Source of the DNA: Pseudolabrys sp.
GTDB lineage: Bacteria > Pseudomonadota > Alphaproteobacteria > Rhizobiales > Xanthobacteraceae
Reading direction: 5' to 3'
DNA: 50,950 bases
NCBI GenBank assembly: GCA_022841665.1
Contig: JALHRB010000024.1
Coordinates: 1 to 50,950 of the forward strand
Under the pieces are notes generated by a model. The model saw only the letters and a list, made by a program, of their open reading frames with translations. It did no database searches and was not told where the DNA came from. Shown here piece after piece: positions 42,630-50,800 of the stretch. The stretch's first letter is position 1. Each line of letters opens with the position of its first letter. A program made the position numbers and the translations under genes.

Positions 42630-42929
42630 TTGACCACAGGCACCAGGCTGTCGAGCGAAGGACTGGACCCGCGCCGGCGGCGGCTCTTGTTCCGCTGCTG
42701 GCATCGCGGCATCCGCGAGATGGACCTGATCATCGGGCGTTTCGCCGACGCCCGGCTGGCGGCGATGGGCGACCCCGAACTCGACGAACTGGAAGGCTGG
42801 CTGGAAATTCCCGACCAGCAGTTCTTCGCCTGGGTCAACGGCGCCGAGCCTGCGCCGCCTGAGCTCGACACGCCGCTGTTCCGCGCTTTGCTCGATTTCC
42901 ACCGCCAAGACGCTTCGAAGGCCCAATGA
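42630..42929 (+). CDS. sdhE: Succinate dehydrogenase flavin assembly factor SdhE (DUF339)
   Basis: SdhE assists covalent attachment of FAD to the SdhA subunit of succinate dehydrogenase. The small protein has the defining RGxxE motif in 'WHRGIREMDLIIGRF', plus 'LLFRCWHRG' and 'PDQQFFAW'. A TTG start at 42630 is chosen because GGAGAAAAGG directly precedes it and because the resulting N-terminus TTGTRLSSEGLDPRR fits rhizobial homologues; a TTG at 42612 is the alternative. The product is 99 residues. Its stop overlaps the mfd start by four bases (ATGA). Confidence 0.9.
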   Translation: MTTGTRLSSEGLDPRRRRLLFRCWHRGIREMDLIIGRFADARLAAMGDPELDELEGWLEIPDQQFFAWVNGAEPAPPELDTPLFRALLDFHRQDASKAQ

Positions 42930-45900
42930 AATCTCCCGCCGAACTTCTCCAACCCGGCCAGGCGCTGACGCTGTCGCAGGTCGCCGACGGCGCCGAAGGC
43001 CTGGTGCTGGCCGATCTCGCGCGCGCCGTCGCCGCGCGCAAGGACGCGCCCGCGGTGTCGCTCGCGGTCGTCTGCCGCGACGGCCAGCGCATGGCGGCGC
43101 TCGCGCGCGCGCTGGCGTTCTTCGGGCCCGACCTGCAGATCATGGAATTCCCGGCCTGGGACTGCCTGCCTTACGACCGCGTCTCGCCCAACGCCGCCGT
43201 GGTGGCGCAGCGCATGACGGCGCTGTCGCGACTCGCCCGCGTGAAGGGCCGCGACAAGCCCTCGGTCCTGCTCACGACGGTGAACGCCGCCTCGCAGCGC
43301 GTGCCGGCGCGCGACTTCGTCGGCACGCACGCGCTGTCGGTCGCGCCCGGCAACGTGATCGGCATGGCCGGCATCGTCGAGTGGCTGGAGCTCAACGGCT
43401 TCACCCGCGCCTCCACCGTGCGCGAGCCGGGCGAATACGCCGTGCGCGGCGGCATCCTCGACCTGTTCCCGCCCGGGCTCGACATGCCGGTGCGCTTGGA
43501 CTTCTTCGGCGACGCGCTGGAGACGATCAAGGCCTTCGACGCGCAAACGCAACGAAGCGAACTGCCGATGCGCGGGCTCGACCTGGTGCCGGTGGCGGAA
43601 TTTCAATTGGTCACCGACACCATCCGCCGCTTCCGCACCGGCTATGTTGCGCAGTTCGGCGCCGCCGGGCCGGACGACCTGCTCTATGAAGCGGTGAGTG
43701 AGGGCCGCCGTCATCCAGGCATGGAGCATTGGCTGCCGCTGTTCCACGACAAACTCGAAACGATCTTCGATTATTTGCCGGGCACGCCGCTGACGCTCGA
43801 GCATCTCGACGAGGACGCCGCGCACGAGCGCTTCACCCAGATCAAGGACTATCACGAGGCGCGCATCGACGCGCTCAAGCAGGGCGTGACGCCGCCCTAC
43901 AAGCCGCTGCCGCCGGACAAGCTCTACCTGAGCGAAGAGGAATGGCGCGGCCGGATCGAGGCCTCCGCGCTGGCGCGGCTCACCCCCTTTGCGGTGCCGG
44001 AGGCGCGCGGCGTCATCGATATCGGCGCGCGCGCCGGCCACAACTTCTCGGCCGAGCGCGCCGAGCCGAACGCCAATGTGTTCGAGGCGGTGACCAAGCA
44101 CGTGCTGGCGCGGCAGGCGGCCGGCAAGCGCGTCGCCATCGCGCTGTGGAGCGAGGGCGCGCGCGAGCGCATGAGCCACGTGCTCGCCGACCACCGGCTG
44201 CACAATCTGGCCAATGTCGGCGCCTGGCCGCAGGCGCTGGCATTGCCCAGGCACACCGTGGCGCTGGCCGTGCTCGGCATCGAGAGCGGCTTCGAGACCG
44301 AGGACGCCGCCGTCATCAGCGAGCAGGACATCCTCGGCGACCGCCTGGTGCGGCCGCGCCGCGCGCAGCGCCGCGCCGAGAATTTCATCGCCGAAGCGAC
44401 CAGCCTGGCGCCCGGCGACCTGGTGGTGCACGTCGACCACGGCATCGGCCGCTTCGTCGGCTTGCAGGCGATCGAGGCGGCCGGCGCGCCGCACGACTGC
44501 CTGGAAATCCGCTACGCTGAGGAGACCAAGCTTTATCTGCCGGTCGAGAACGTGGATTTGCTGTCGCGCTACGGCTCGGAAGAGTCCGGCGTCGAACTCG
44601 ACCGGCTCGGCGGCGGCAACTGGCAGGCGCGCAAGGCGCGCATGAAGAGCCGCATCCGCGAGATCGCGGGCGAGCTGATCAAGATCGCGGCCGAGCGCAT
44701 GCTGCGCGAGGCGCCGCGGCTCACCGTCGCGACCGGCGCCTATGACGAATTCTGCGCCGGCTTCCCCTACGAGGAAACCGAGGACCAGCTTGCCGCTATC
44801 GAGGCGGCCATCGCCGATCTCGGCAAGGGGCGGCCGATGGACCGGCTGGTGTGCGGCGACGTCGGCTTCGGCAAGACCGAAGTGGCGCTGCGCGCCGCCT
44901 TCGTCGCGGCGCTGTCCGGCAAGCAGGTGGCCGTGGTGGTGCCGACCACACTTTTGGCGCGCCAGCACTTCAAGACCTTTTCGGAAAGGTTTCGCGGCTT
45001 CCCGGTGAACGTGGCGCAGGCCTCGCGCCTGGTGCCGGCGGCAGAGCTTGCCAAGGTGAAGGCGGGGCTCGCCGATGGCACCGTCGACATCGTCGTCGGC
45101 ACCCACGCGCTGCTTGGCAAGGGCATCAAGTTCAAGGACCTGACGCTGCTGGTGGTGGACGAGGAGCAGCACTTCGGCGTCGCGCATAAGGAGAAGCTCA
45201 AGACGCTGCGCAGCGAGGTGCACGTGCTGACGCTGTCGGCGACGCCGATCCCGCGCACCTTGCAGCTCGCGCTCACCGGCGTGCGCGACCTCTCGATCAT
45301 CGCCTCGCCGCCGGTCGATCGCCTGGCCGTGCGCACCTTCGTGACGCCGTTCGATCCCGTCACCGTGCGCGAGGCGCTGCTGCGCGAGAAGTACCGCGGC
45401 GGGCAATCCTTCTATGTCTGCCCGCGCATCGAGGATTTGGCCGGCGCGAAGGACTTCCTCGACAAGAACATCCCCGAGGTGCGCACCGCGGTCGCGCACG
45501 GCCAGATGCCGCCGACCGTGCTCGACGACATCATGTCGGCCTTCTACGACGGCAAATACGATGTGCTGCTCTCGACCACCATCATCGAGTCCGGCCTCGA
45601 CATCCCGACCGCCAACACGCTGATCGTGCACCGCGCCGACATGTTCGGCCTGTCGCAGCTCTATCAGCTGCGCGGGCGCGTCGGCCGCTCCAAGCTGCGC
45701 GCCTATGCGTTGTTCACGTTGCCGGCGCAGAAGCCGATCACGCAACAGGCCGAGCGCCGGCTGAAGGTGCTGCAATCGCTCGATACGCTGGGCGCCGGCT
45801 TCCAGATCGCCAGCCACGACCTCGACATCCGCGGCGCCGGCAATCTCCTGGGCGAGGAGCAGTCCGGCCACATCAAGGAAGTCGGCTTCGAGCTTTACCA

Positions 45901-46432
45901 GCAGATGCTGGAGGAAGCCGTCACCAGCCTGAAGGCCGGCATCACGGCGCCGGTCGCCGACCGCTGGTCGCCGTCGATCACCATCGGCACGCCGGTGATG
46001 ATCCCGGACGACTATGTGGCCGACCTGTCGGTGCGCCTCGCGCTCTACCGGCGGCTGGCCGAAATCGAGGACGAGGCCGACATCGAGCCCTTCGCCGCCG
46101 AGCTGGTCGACCGCTTCGGCTCGCTGCCGCAGGAAGTCGAGTACCTGCTGCAGACGCTCACCATTAAGACGCTGTGCCGGCGCGCCAATGTCGAGAAGAT
46201 CGACGCCGGGCCGAAGGGCGCGGTGCTGTCGTTCCGCGACAATGTCTTCGCCAATCCGGTCGGGCTCATTCATTTCATCCAGGAGCAGGGGCCGTCGGCG
46301 CGCATCCGCAACGACAAGAGCGGGCAGAAGGTCGTTTTCCTTGAGGATTGGGACACGCCAGCGGCGCGCCTGAAGGGCACGGCGGCGCTGTTGCGCAAGC
46401 TCGCGAAGATCGCGGAGAAGAAGGCGGCGTGA
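42926..46432 (+). CDS. mfd: Transcription-repair coupling factor Mfd
   Basis: Mfd removes stalled RNA polymerase from DNA lesions and recruits UvrA for excision repair. The 1168-residue protein has the UvrB-like N-terminal module ('FPAWDCLPYDRVSPN', 'VREPGEYAVRGGILDLFPPG'). The RNA-polymerase-interacting domain follows ('GDLVVHVDHGIGRFVGL', 'LYLPVENVDLLSRY'). The RecG-like helicase has Walker A 'GDVGFGKTEVALRAAF', 'VVDEEQHFGV' and 'QLRGRVGRS', and a TRCF C-terminal domain ends the protein. It is translationally coupled to sdhE. Confidence 0.98.
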   Translation: MKSPAELLQPGQALTLSQVADGAEGLVLADLARAVAARKDAPAVSLAVVCRDGQRMAALARALAFFGPDLQIMEFPAWDCLPYDRVSPNAAVVAQRMTALSRLARVKGRDKPSVLLTTVNAASQRVPARDFVGTHALSVAPGNVIGMAGIVEWLELNGFTRASTVREPGEYAVRGGILDLFPPGLDMPVRLDFFGDALETIKAFDAQTQRSELPMRGLDLVPVAEFQLVTDTIRRFRTGYVAQFGAAGPDDLLYEAVSEGRRHPGMEHWLPLFHDKLETIFDYLPGTPLTLEHLDEDAAHERFTQIKDYHEARIDALKQGVTPPYKPLPPDKLYLSEEEWRGRIEASALARLTPFAVPEARGVIDIGARAGHNFSAERAEPNANVFEAVTKHVLARQAAGKRVAIALWSEGARERMSHVLADHRLHNLANVGAWPQALALPRHTVALAVLGIESGFETEDAAVISEQDILGDRLVRPRRAQRRAENFIAEATSLAPGDLVVHVDHGIGRFVGLQAIEAAGAPHDCLEIRYAEETKLYLPVENVDLLSRYGSEESGVELDRLGGGNWQARKARMKSRIREIAGELIKIAAERMLREAPRLTVATGAYDEFCAGFPYEETEDQLAAIEAAIADLGKGRPMDRLVCGDVGFGKTEVALRAAFVAALSGKQVAVVVPTTLLARQHFKTFSERFRGFPVNVAQASRLVPAAELAKVKAGLADGTVDIVVGTHALLGKGIKFKDLTLLVVDEEQHFGVAHKEKLKTLRSEVHVLTLSATPIPRTLQLALTGVRDLSIIASPPVDRLAVRTFVTPFDPVTVREALLREKYRGGQSFYVCPRIEDLAGAKDFLDKNIPEVRTAVAHGQMPPTVLDDIMSAFYDGKYDVLLSTTIIESGLDIPTANTLIVHRADMFGLSQLYQLRGRVGRSKLRAYALFTLPAQKPITQQAERRLKVLQSLDTLGAGFQIASHDLDIRGAGNLLGEEQSGHIKEVGFELYQQMLEEAVTSLKAGITAPVADRWSPSITIGTPVMIPDDYVADLSVRLALYRRLAEIEDEADIEPFAAELVDRFGSLPQEVEYLLQTLTIKTLCRRANVEKIDAGPKGAVLSFRDNVFANPVGLIHFIQEQGPSARIRNDKSGQKVVFLEDWDTPAARLKGTAALLRKLAKIAEKKAA

Positions 46433-46440
46433 TCCCCTGC

Positions 46441-46468
46441 CGTCATGCCCGCGAAAGCGGGCGATGAC
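46441..46468. repeat. Palindromic repeat between convergent mfd and alcohol dehydrogenase genes
   Basis: CGTCATGCCCGC and GCGGGCGATGAC form an imperfect hairpin around AAAG. It begins nine bases after the mfd stop and ends just before the convergent gene's stop, so it may work as a bidirectional terminator. The core CCCGCGAAAGCGGG is also in the recG-sdhE element. Confidence 0.7.
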
Positions 46469-46476
46469 ACCCTGAC

Positions 46477-47580
46477 TTATTTCGCCATCCTGATCACCGG
46501 CTTGATGGTCGTGCCCGCCGCCGACTCCGCCGCCGCGCGGTTGATGTCGGCGAGGTCGTAGAAGGTCACCATCCTTTCGGACGGGAAGCGTCCCTCGGCC
46601 ATGTAGTCGGCAAGCTGCGGCAAGAACTGTTTCGGCACGCTGTCGCCCTGGATGACGCCGCGCACAATTCGGCCGTTCTGGAGGAACGGCGTCTCGAAAG
46701 TCACCTCGGTGCCGGCGGGCGCGCTGCCGAGCAGCACGCAGGTGCCGGCGGGCATCAGGCAGTCGACCGCTTCACGGAAAACCTGCGGCAGCGCCGACGT
46801 CTCGACGGTAAAGCGCGCGCCGAGGCCGGTAATCTTGCGGATCTCCTGCACAACATCGGTGCGGCCGGTATGGTTGATCGCGTGCGTCGCGCCCATGCCG
46901 CGCGCGATCGCCAGGCGATGGTCGTGCACGTCCACGGCAATGATCGGGTCGCAGCCGGCGATCTTGGCCGCCATCAGCGAGGAGAGGCCGACCGCCCCGA
47001 CGCCGAAGATGGCGATGCTGTCGCCTGCGCGCGGCTTCATCACGTTGAGCACCGCGCCGGCGCCGGTCTGGCCGCCGCAGGCCAGCGTCGCGAGCAGCTC
47101 GAGCGGCGCGTCTTCGCGCACCTTCACCGCATAGCGCTCATTGGCGATGGTGAAGGTGCCGAAAGAGGACTGCTGGAAGAAGGCGCTGTAGACCGGCTTG
47201 CCGTTCTGCGAATGCAGGGTCGAGCCGTCGGCGCGCGTGCCTTTCATCTTCAGCGGAAAGGCGTCGACGCAGTAGGTCTGCCGGCCGCTCCGGCAGTTGG
47301 GGCAGACACCGCACCAGGGATAGGCCATCACCACATGGTCGCCCGGCTTGAAGCCGGTCACCGCGCGCCCGGTGGCGCGCACGACGCCGGCGCCTTCGTG
47401 CCCGAACACCGCCGGGTAGGGCGTGCTGTAGTAGCCGTCGCGGCCGTGCAGGTCGGTGGCGCACATGCCGGAGGCGGCGACTTCGACCAGCAGCTCGTCG
47501 TCGCGCGGATCGCAGAGATCGACTTTTTCGATGCGGAACGGCCCGTTCCGCTCGAACACCACCGCCGCCGTGATCTGCAT
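46477..47580 (-). CDS. Zinc-dependent alcohol dehydrogenase, aryl/benzyl-alcohol type
   Basis: A 367-residue medium-chain dehydrogenase. Catalytic zinc ligands: C40 ('SGMCATDLHG') and H61-E62 ('FGHEGAGVV'). The structural zinc loop is C90, C93, C96, C104 ('CGVCPNCRSGRQTYC'). The Rossmann motif is 'GVGAVGLSS', followed by 'AVDVHDHR', whose Asp suggests NAD. The sequence style ('ACGGQTGAGAVLNVM', 'LLGSAPAGTEVTFET') is close to aryl-alcohol dehydrogenases. The exact alcohol is unknown. It ends three bases before the start region of nothing else; the DsbA-family gene lies directly upstream on the same strand with a three-base gap, so the two are co-transcribed. Confidence 0.9.
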   Translation of the reverse strand: MQITAAVVFERNGPFRIEKVDLCDPRDDELLVEVAASGMCATDLHGRDGYYSTPYPAVFGHEGAGVVRATGRAVTGFKPGDHVVMAYPWCGVCPNCRSGRQTYCVDAFPLKMKGTRADGSTLHSQNGKPVYSAFFQQSSFGTFTIANERYAVKVREDAPLELLATLACGGQTGAGAVLNVMKPRAGDSIAIFGVGAVGLSSLMAAKIAGCDPIIAVDVHDHRLAIARGMGATHAINHTGRTDVVQEIRKITGLGARFTVETSALPQVFREAVDCLMPAGTCVLLGSAPAGTEVTFETPFLQNGRIVRGVIQGDSVPKQFLPQLADYMAEGRFPSERMVTFYDLADINRAAAESAAGTTIKPVIRMAK

Positions 47581-47583
47581 GCG

Positions 47584-48243
47584 CTATTCCGCGGCGTCGC
47601 TGGCCTGCGCCAGCCGCTCGATCGCCTCGGCGAGATATTCCGGCTCCTGCGCGCCCGAGACCGCGAACTTGCCGCCGAAGATGAAGCAGGGCACGCCCTC
47701 GATGCCGGCCTCTTTCGCCGACTGCGCTTCCTGCGTCACTGCCGCGACGTCCTGGTCGCTGGCGAGCGCCGTCCGGATGTCCTCGGCGTCGAGCCCGATC
47801 TCCGCGGCCGCCTCGACCAGCACCGCGCGGTTAGAGAGATCGGCGCCTTGCGTGAAATAAAGGTCCATCAGCTTCTGCTTCATCTCAGCCGCCTTGCCGA
47901 TGCCGCCGGCCCAGCGGATCAGGCGATGACAGTCGATCGTGTTGGGCTGGCGCGCGATTTTGTCCTTGTCATAGACAAGGCCTTCGGCGGCCGCCGCCGC
48001 GCTGACGCGCTGCGCGATGCCGCTGTAGCGGTCGACCGAGCCGAACTTGGTGGTGAGGTAGTCCTCGCGCGACATGCCCTCGGGCGGGATCCAGTCGTTG
48101 AGGAAATACGGGTGCCAGTGCACCTCGACCGGGATGTCGGGCTTGAGCGCCAGCGCCTTCTCCAGCCGCGCCTTGCCGATGAAGCACCAGGGGCAGACCA
48201 CGTCGGAGACGACGTCGATGCGGACGGGATTGGTAGTAGCCAT
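47584..48243 (-). CDS. DsbA-family oxidoreductase, FrnE type
   Basis: A 219-residue thioredoxin-fold protein with the active site CPWC at residues 17-20 ('VVCPWCFIG'), an inserted helical domain, and the cis-Pro loop 'IEGVPCFIFGGKFAVSGAQ'. This is the COG2761 / FrnE group, cytoplasmic (no signal peptide). It is related to 2-hydroxychromene-2-carboxylate isomerase and used in thiol redox or polyketide-related chemistry. The ATG at 48243 (MATTNPVRID) is preferred over a longer frame. It overlaps the transcription unit of the alcohol dehydrogenase with a three-base gap. Confidence 0.9.
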   Translation of the reverse strand: MATTNPVRIDVVSDVVCPWCFIGKARLEKALALKPDIPVEVHWHPYFLNDWIPPEGMSREDYLTTKFGSVDRYSGIAQRVSAAAAAEGLVYDKDKIARQPNTIDCHRLIRWAGGIGKAAEMKQKLMDLYFTQGADLSNRAVLVEAAAEIGLDAEDIRTALASDQDVAAVTQEAQSAKEAGIEGVPCFIFGGKFAVSGAQEPEYLAEAIERLAQASDAAE

Positions 48244-48317
48244 GGGCGCTCGCCTGATTGTGACGGGAGCGGAATCTAGGCGCTGAGCCAGCCGGCCGCA
48301 ACCAGCGTGCCCCCCCA

Positions 48318-48701
48318 TTAGTTCTTTTCAATGTCAGTCAAGGCGCTCATCAGTGCCGGATTGGCCGGCGCCGTGCCATAGCTGCGCTGCAACGCCCGCT
48401 TGAGCGAGTCAGCGAGCGGTATTTCGCCTTCCTTGGTGCGAAGACGGACGGTGACGTCGTAATCGCCATAGGAGGTCGTCTCCAGAGAAAACTGCCCTTC
48501 CGTATCCGGCCGAACCGTCTGTATCGGGTCGTAATAGGTCGGATCGAGCTCAAATGTCGCGGCGTATGTCTCCTGTGGCGCGTTCTCGACACCGATCGTG
48601 ACTTCATAGTGTTTGGTGTCGCCGTCCGTTACAAAAACGGGATTGCCTTCGGTATCGGTTTTGAACCGCGCGACGATGGCAGGTTTGAACTCGGTGCTCA
48701 T
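48318..48701 (-). CDS. Prokaryotic-YEATS (pYEATS)-like domain protein
   Basis: The 127-residue protein is a single all-beta domain. Its sequence follows the pYEATS pattern: 'YEVTIGVENAP' (residues 32-42), then 'AATFELDPTYYDP' (48-59), 'QFSLETTSYGDYDVTVRL' (70-87) and a 'TKEGE' turn before a short helix. YEATS folds read modified peptides in eukaryotes. Bacterial versions have been proposed from genome context as sensor or ligand-binding modules of conflict systems, frequently next to two-TM proteins. Here its ATG lies one base after the stop of a two-TM protein gene, so they are translationally coupled. Assignment is from pattern recognition and needs a profile search. Confidence 0.6.
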   Translation of the reverse strand: MSTEFKPAIVARFKTDTEGNPVFVTDGDTKHYEVTIGVENAPQETYAATFELDPTYYDPIQTVRPDTEGQFSLETTSYGDYDVTVRLRTKEGEIPLADSLKRALQRSYGTAPANPALMSALTDIEKN

Positions 48702-48702
48702 C

Positions 48703-49383
48703 TCAGTTGACCCTTGCCGGTGACGGCGTCCAGCCGTTCATGAACTGGTCGCGAATTCCGTCAGTTGTTCTCTTGAGCTCCGCCGCCATCTCCTCCGCAG
48801 GTGGCAAAGGATCCCACGGCCAAACTCGGTTGCGCAGTGCATTGGCCACCTGGTCGTCGACCGATTTTTGAACCTTACTTATCGTTGGCATTGGATCGGC
48901 GTCGGACAACGCGACATAAAGCTCTTGATTAAGTGAACGCATGGTGTGCGCGCAATCGCGCGCGAGCAAGGCACGTCCGAGTATGTCTTCTCTCTGCACA
49001 AAGATGCGCAGTGCGATCCAGATCGCCAGCGCGACAACGCCGATCCAAAATCCGTACCAGGGAAGGGCATCTTGGAGGATTTGAATGGCGGACTTGCCCT
49101 CCGGGGCCTTGCCGCTTGAGACGAGACTGGTGATTGGAGCGCCTATGCCATAGGCGGCAAGGGCTGCGGCCAAATTTGAGATGTAGTCGTACAGGCGCGC
49201 GACGCGGACCATCCAGAGCCGTTGCAGACGGCGGCCGGCGATAATCCAAGGCAGGACCTGATTATTGAGCTTGCGGAGAATGTAGTGGTCGCCGGGTTGC
49301 AACGGCGATTGAGGCGGCGCCTCGGCTCCAACCGCAACGGCGTGCGCGACATTCGCCATGGCCCCGACCCCCGCCAAAGGCAT
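48703..49383 (-). CDS. Two-TM protein coupled to the pYEATS-like gene
   Basis: A 226-residue protein with a soluble N-terminus (about 1-65, with 'RRLQRLWMVRVARLY'), TM1 (about 68-90), a short loop, TM2 (about 109-129) and a charged helical C-terminus ('REDILGRALLARDCAHTMRSLNQEL' region). The layout, with helices before and after a TM hairpin, resembles SLATT-type or related two-TM proteins of bacterial conflict systems, which are thought to be membrane effectors. The similarity is architectural only. Alternative start ATG at 49359. The stop TGA is one base from the ATG of the pYEATS-like gene. It stands apart from the flanking redox and GGDEF genes. Confidence 0.6.
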   Translation of the reverse strand: MPLAGVGAMANVAHAVAVGAEAPPQSPLQPGDHYILRKLNNQVLPWIIAGRRLQRLWMVRVARLYDYISNLAAALAAYGIGAPITSLVSSGKAPEGKSAIQILQDALPWYGFWIGVVALAIWIALRIFVQREDILGRALLARDCAHTMRSLNQELYVALSDADPMPTISKVQKSVDDQVANALRNRVWPWDPLPPAEEMAAELKRTTDGIRDQFMNGWTPSPARVN

Positions 49384-49458
49384 TGATAGGCAATCCTAGC
49401 TTCGGGGCATGCGGATTGCAACTTATGAGAGAGGTCTATTTCCGAGGATGAGGCGCGT

Positions 49459-50721
49459 CTACTCCGCCGCAACCATGCGGCTGCCGGCTACCCGTAGCAT
49501 CAGCGAGTCGAGCGTGTCGCCCGCCTTGAGCGTGGCCAAAGTCACGTTGGCGGTGACGTTGTCCTGCCCATGCTGGACGATGATCATCGCGCTCTTGAGT
49601 GTGCCGGCGATGCGGCGGGCGACGACGTGCGCCTCGCGCAGGTCGGTCTGCGTGAAGGCGATCAGCAGCGCGCCGTCGGTCTCGCGGGTGGCAAAGTCGA
49701 TTGAGCGCACGAGGCGCGTGAGCAGGCGGGCGGCGTCGAGGCCCTCGCGCGGATCGACGTGGCCGTCGAAGGAGAAGCGTCCGATCGACAGCGGCTGGCT
49801 GCGGTCGCCGGCGTCGGCGATGGTCCTTTCAAGGTCGCGCCAGAACGCCTCGCGCGTGAGCAGGCCGGTCTCAGCGTCGATCATGCCGTCGGTCTCGAGC
49901 GATTTGAGCAAGCGCTTGAGCCGCTGCGCGAAGGCGTGCAGCCGCACCATCGGCAGCATGCGCGCGACGACGCGCGCGGCATCGCCGCCGTCCACCACGT
50001 CGATGTTGGGCAGCGCCTCGATCAGGTCGGCGGGCGCCTCGCCGATGACGATCACCGGCAGTTCCCGGAATTGAGTGTTCTCGGCCAGCATGGTGAGGAA
50101 GGCCTCCACCATGCGTGGGGAGAAGCCGTCGCCGACCACCACGCCGTCGATGTCGCGGGCATTGAGGTGGCGCGCCGCGTTCTCGACGCTGAGCGCGCCG
50201 ACCATCTTCACGCGTTCGCCCATCGCCACCGTCAGCGCCGGATAGAGCGGGCCGCGGCCGGCGATCAGTACGGTGGCGTCGTCGAGCGCGTCGGACCTGG
50301 GCAGCGCCGGCGCGTCCTTGCCCTTGAACAGTTCGAGGCGGCGCAGAACGGTGGCGTGCAGCGCGCGCACGCGCATGGCCGATTGCAGGCGCGCCACCAG
50401 GCGCTGCGGCGGCAGCATGACGTCGGCCGGCAGCGCCACCGGAATGGCGGCGTCGAGGTCGCCGCCCGACAAGGCGATGGTCGGCACGAGCGGGCCGTCG
50501 ACGGTGGCGATCTGCAAACACAGCATGCGCGCGGCGGATTCGCTCGGCGGCGGGCCGGGATCGGCGATGACGACGCCGGCCGGCTTCACCGACACGAAAG
50601 CGGTCGGCGCGTCCGCCCATTTGACCTCGACGATGGGGAAAGCCCCGGCTGCGCCCAGCGCCTGCGCGAGCTCGCGCGCCGGATGCTCGGCGACGACGAT
50701 CAGCGGACCTTGCAGCGACAT
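49459..50721 (-). CDS. Degenerate GGDEF-domain response-regulator-like protein
   Basis: A 420-residue protein with one or two receiver-like segments (about 5-110 and 145-265, 'TVLIAGRGPLYPALTVAMGE', 'DGVVVGDGFSPRMVEAFL') and a C-terminal GGDEF-like domain. The domain starts with the usual 'DAETGLLTREAFWRDL', but the signature loop reads 'ETDGALLIAF' in place of GG(D/E)EF, so diguanylate cyclase activity is unlikely. It may bind c-di-GMP or another partner, or be a structural element in signalling. The ATG at 50721 gives MSLQGPLIVVAEHP; sequence upstream is not coding-like. Confidence 0.75.
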   Translation of the reverse strand: MSLQGPLIVVAEHPARELAQALGAAGAFPIVEVKWADAPTAFVSVKPAGVVIADPGPPPSESAARMLCLQIATVDGPLVPTIALSGGDLDAAIPVALPADVMLPPQRLVARLQSAMRVRALHATVLRRLELFKGKDAPALPRSDALDDATVLIAGRGPLYPALTVAMGERVKMVGALSVENAARHLNARDIDGVVVGDGFSPRMVEAFLTMLAENTQFRELPVIVIGEAPADLIEALPNIDVVDGGDAARVVARMLPMVRLHAFAQRLKRLLKSLETDGMIDAETGLLTREAFWRDLERTIADAGDRSQPLSIGRFSFDGHVDPREGLDAARLLTRLVRSIDFATRETDGALLIAFTQTDLREAHVVARRIAGTLKSAMIIVQHGQDNVTANVTLATLKAGDTLDSLMLRVAGSRMVAAE

Positions 50722-50800
50722 GGGACGCACGCGGGTTACACAAAGACGGCGCGACCATAGCCGGCGCGTTGTTAATACGGCGTCAACGACGATGCGGAAA

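Noticed and set aside
42398-46273. Very long open frame (about 1290 codons) opposite mfd
   Set aside because: It is the antisense shadow of mfd in GC-rich DNA; the translation is Arg/His/Gly/Asp-rich low-complexity text with no family motif, while the plus strand encodes a complete Mfd.
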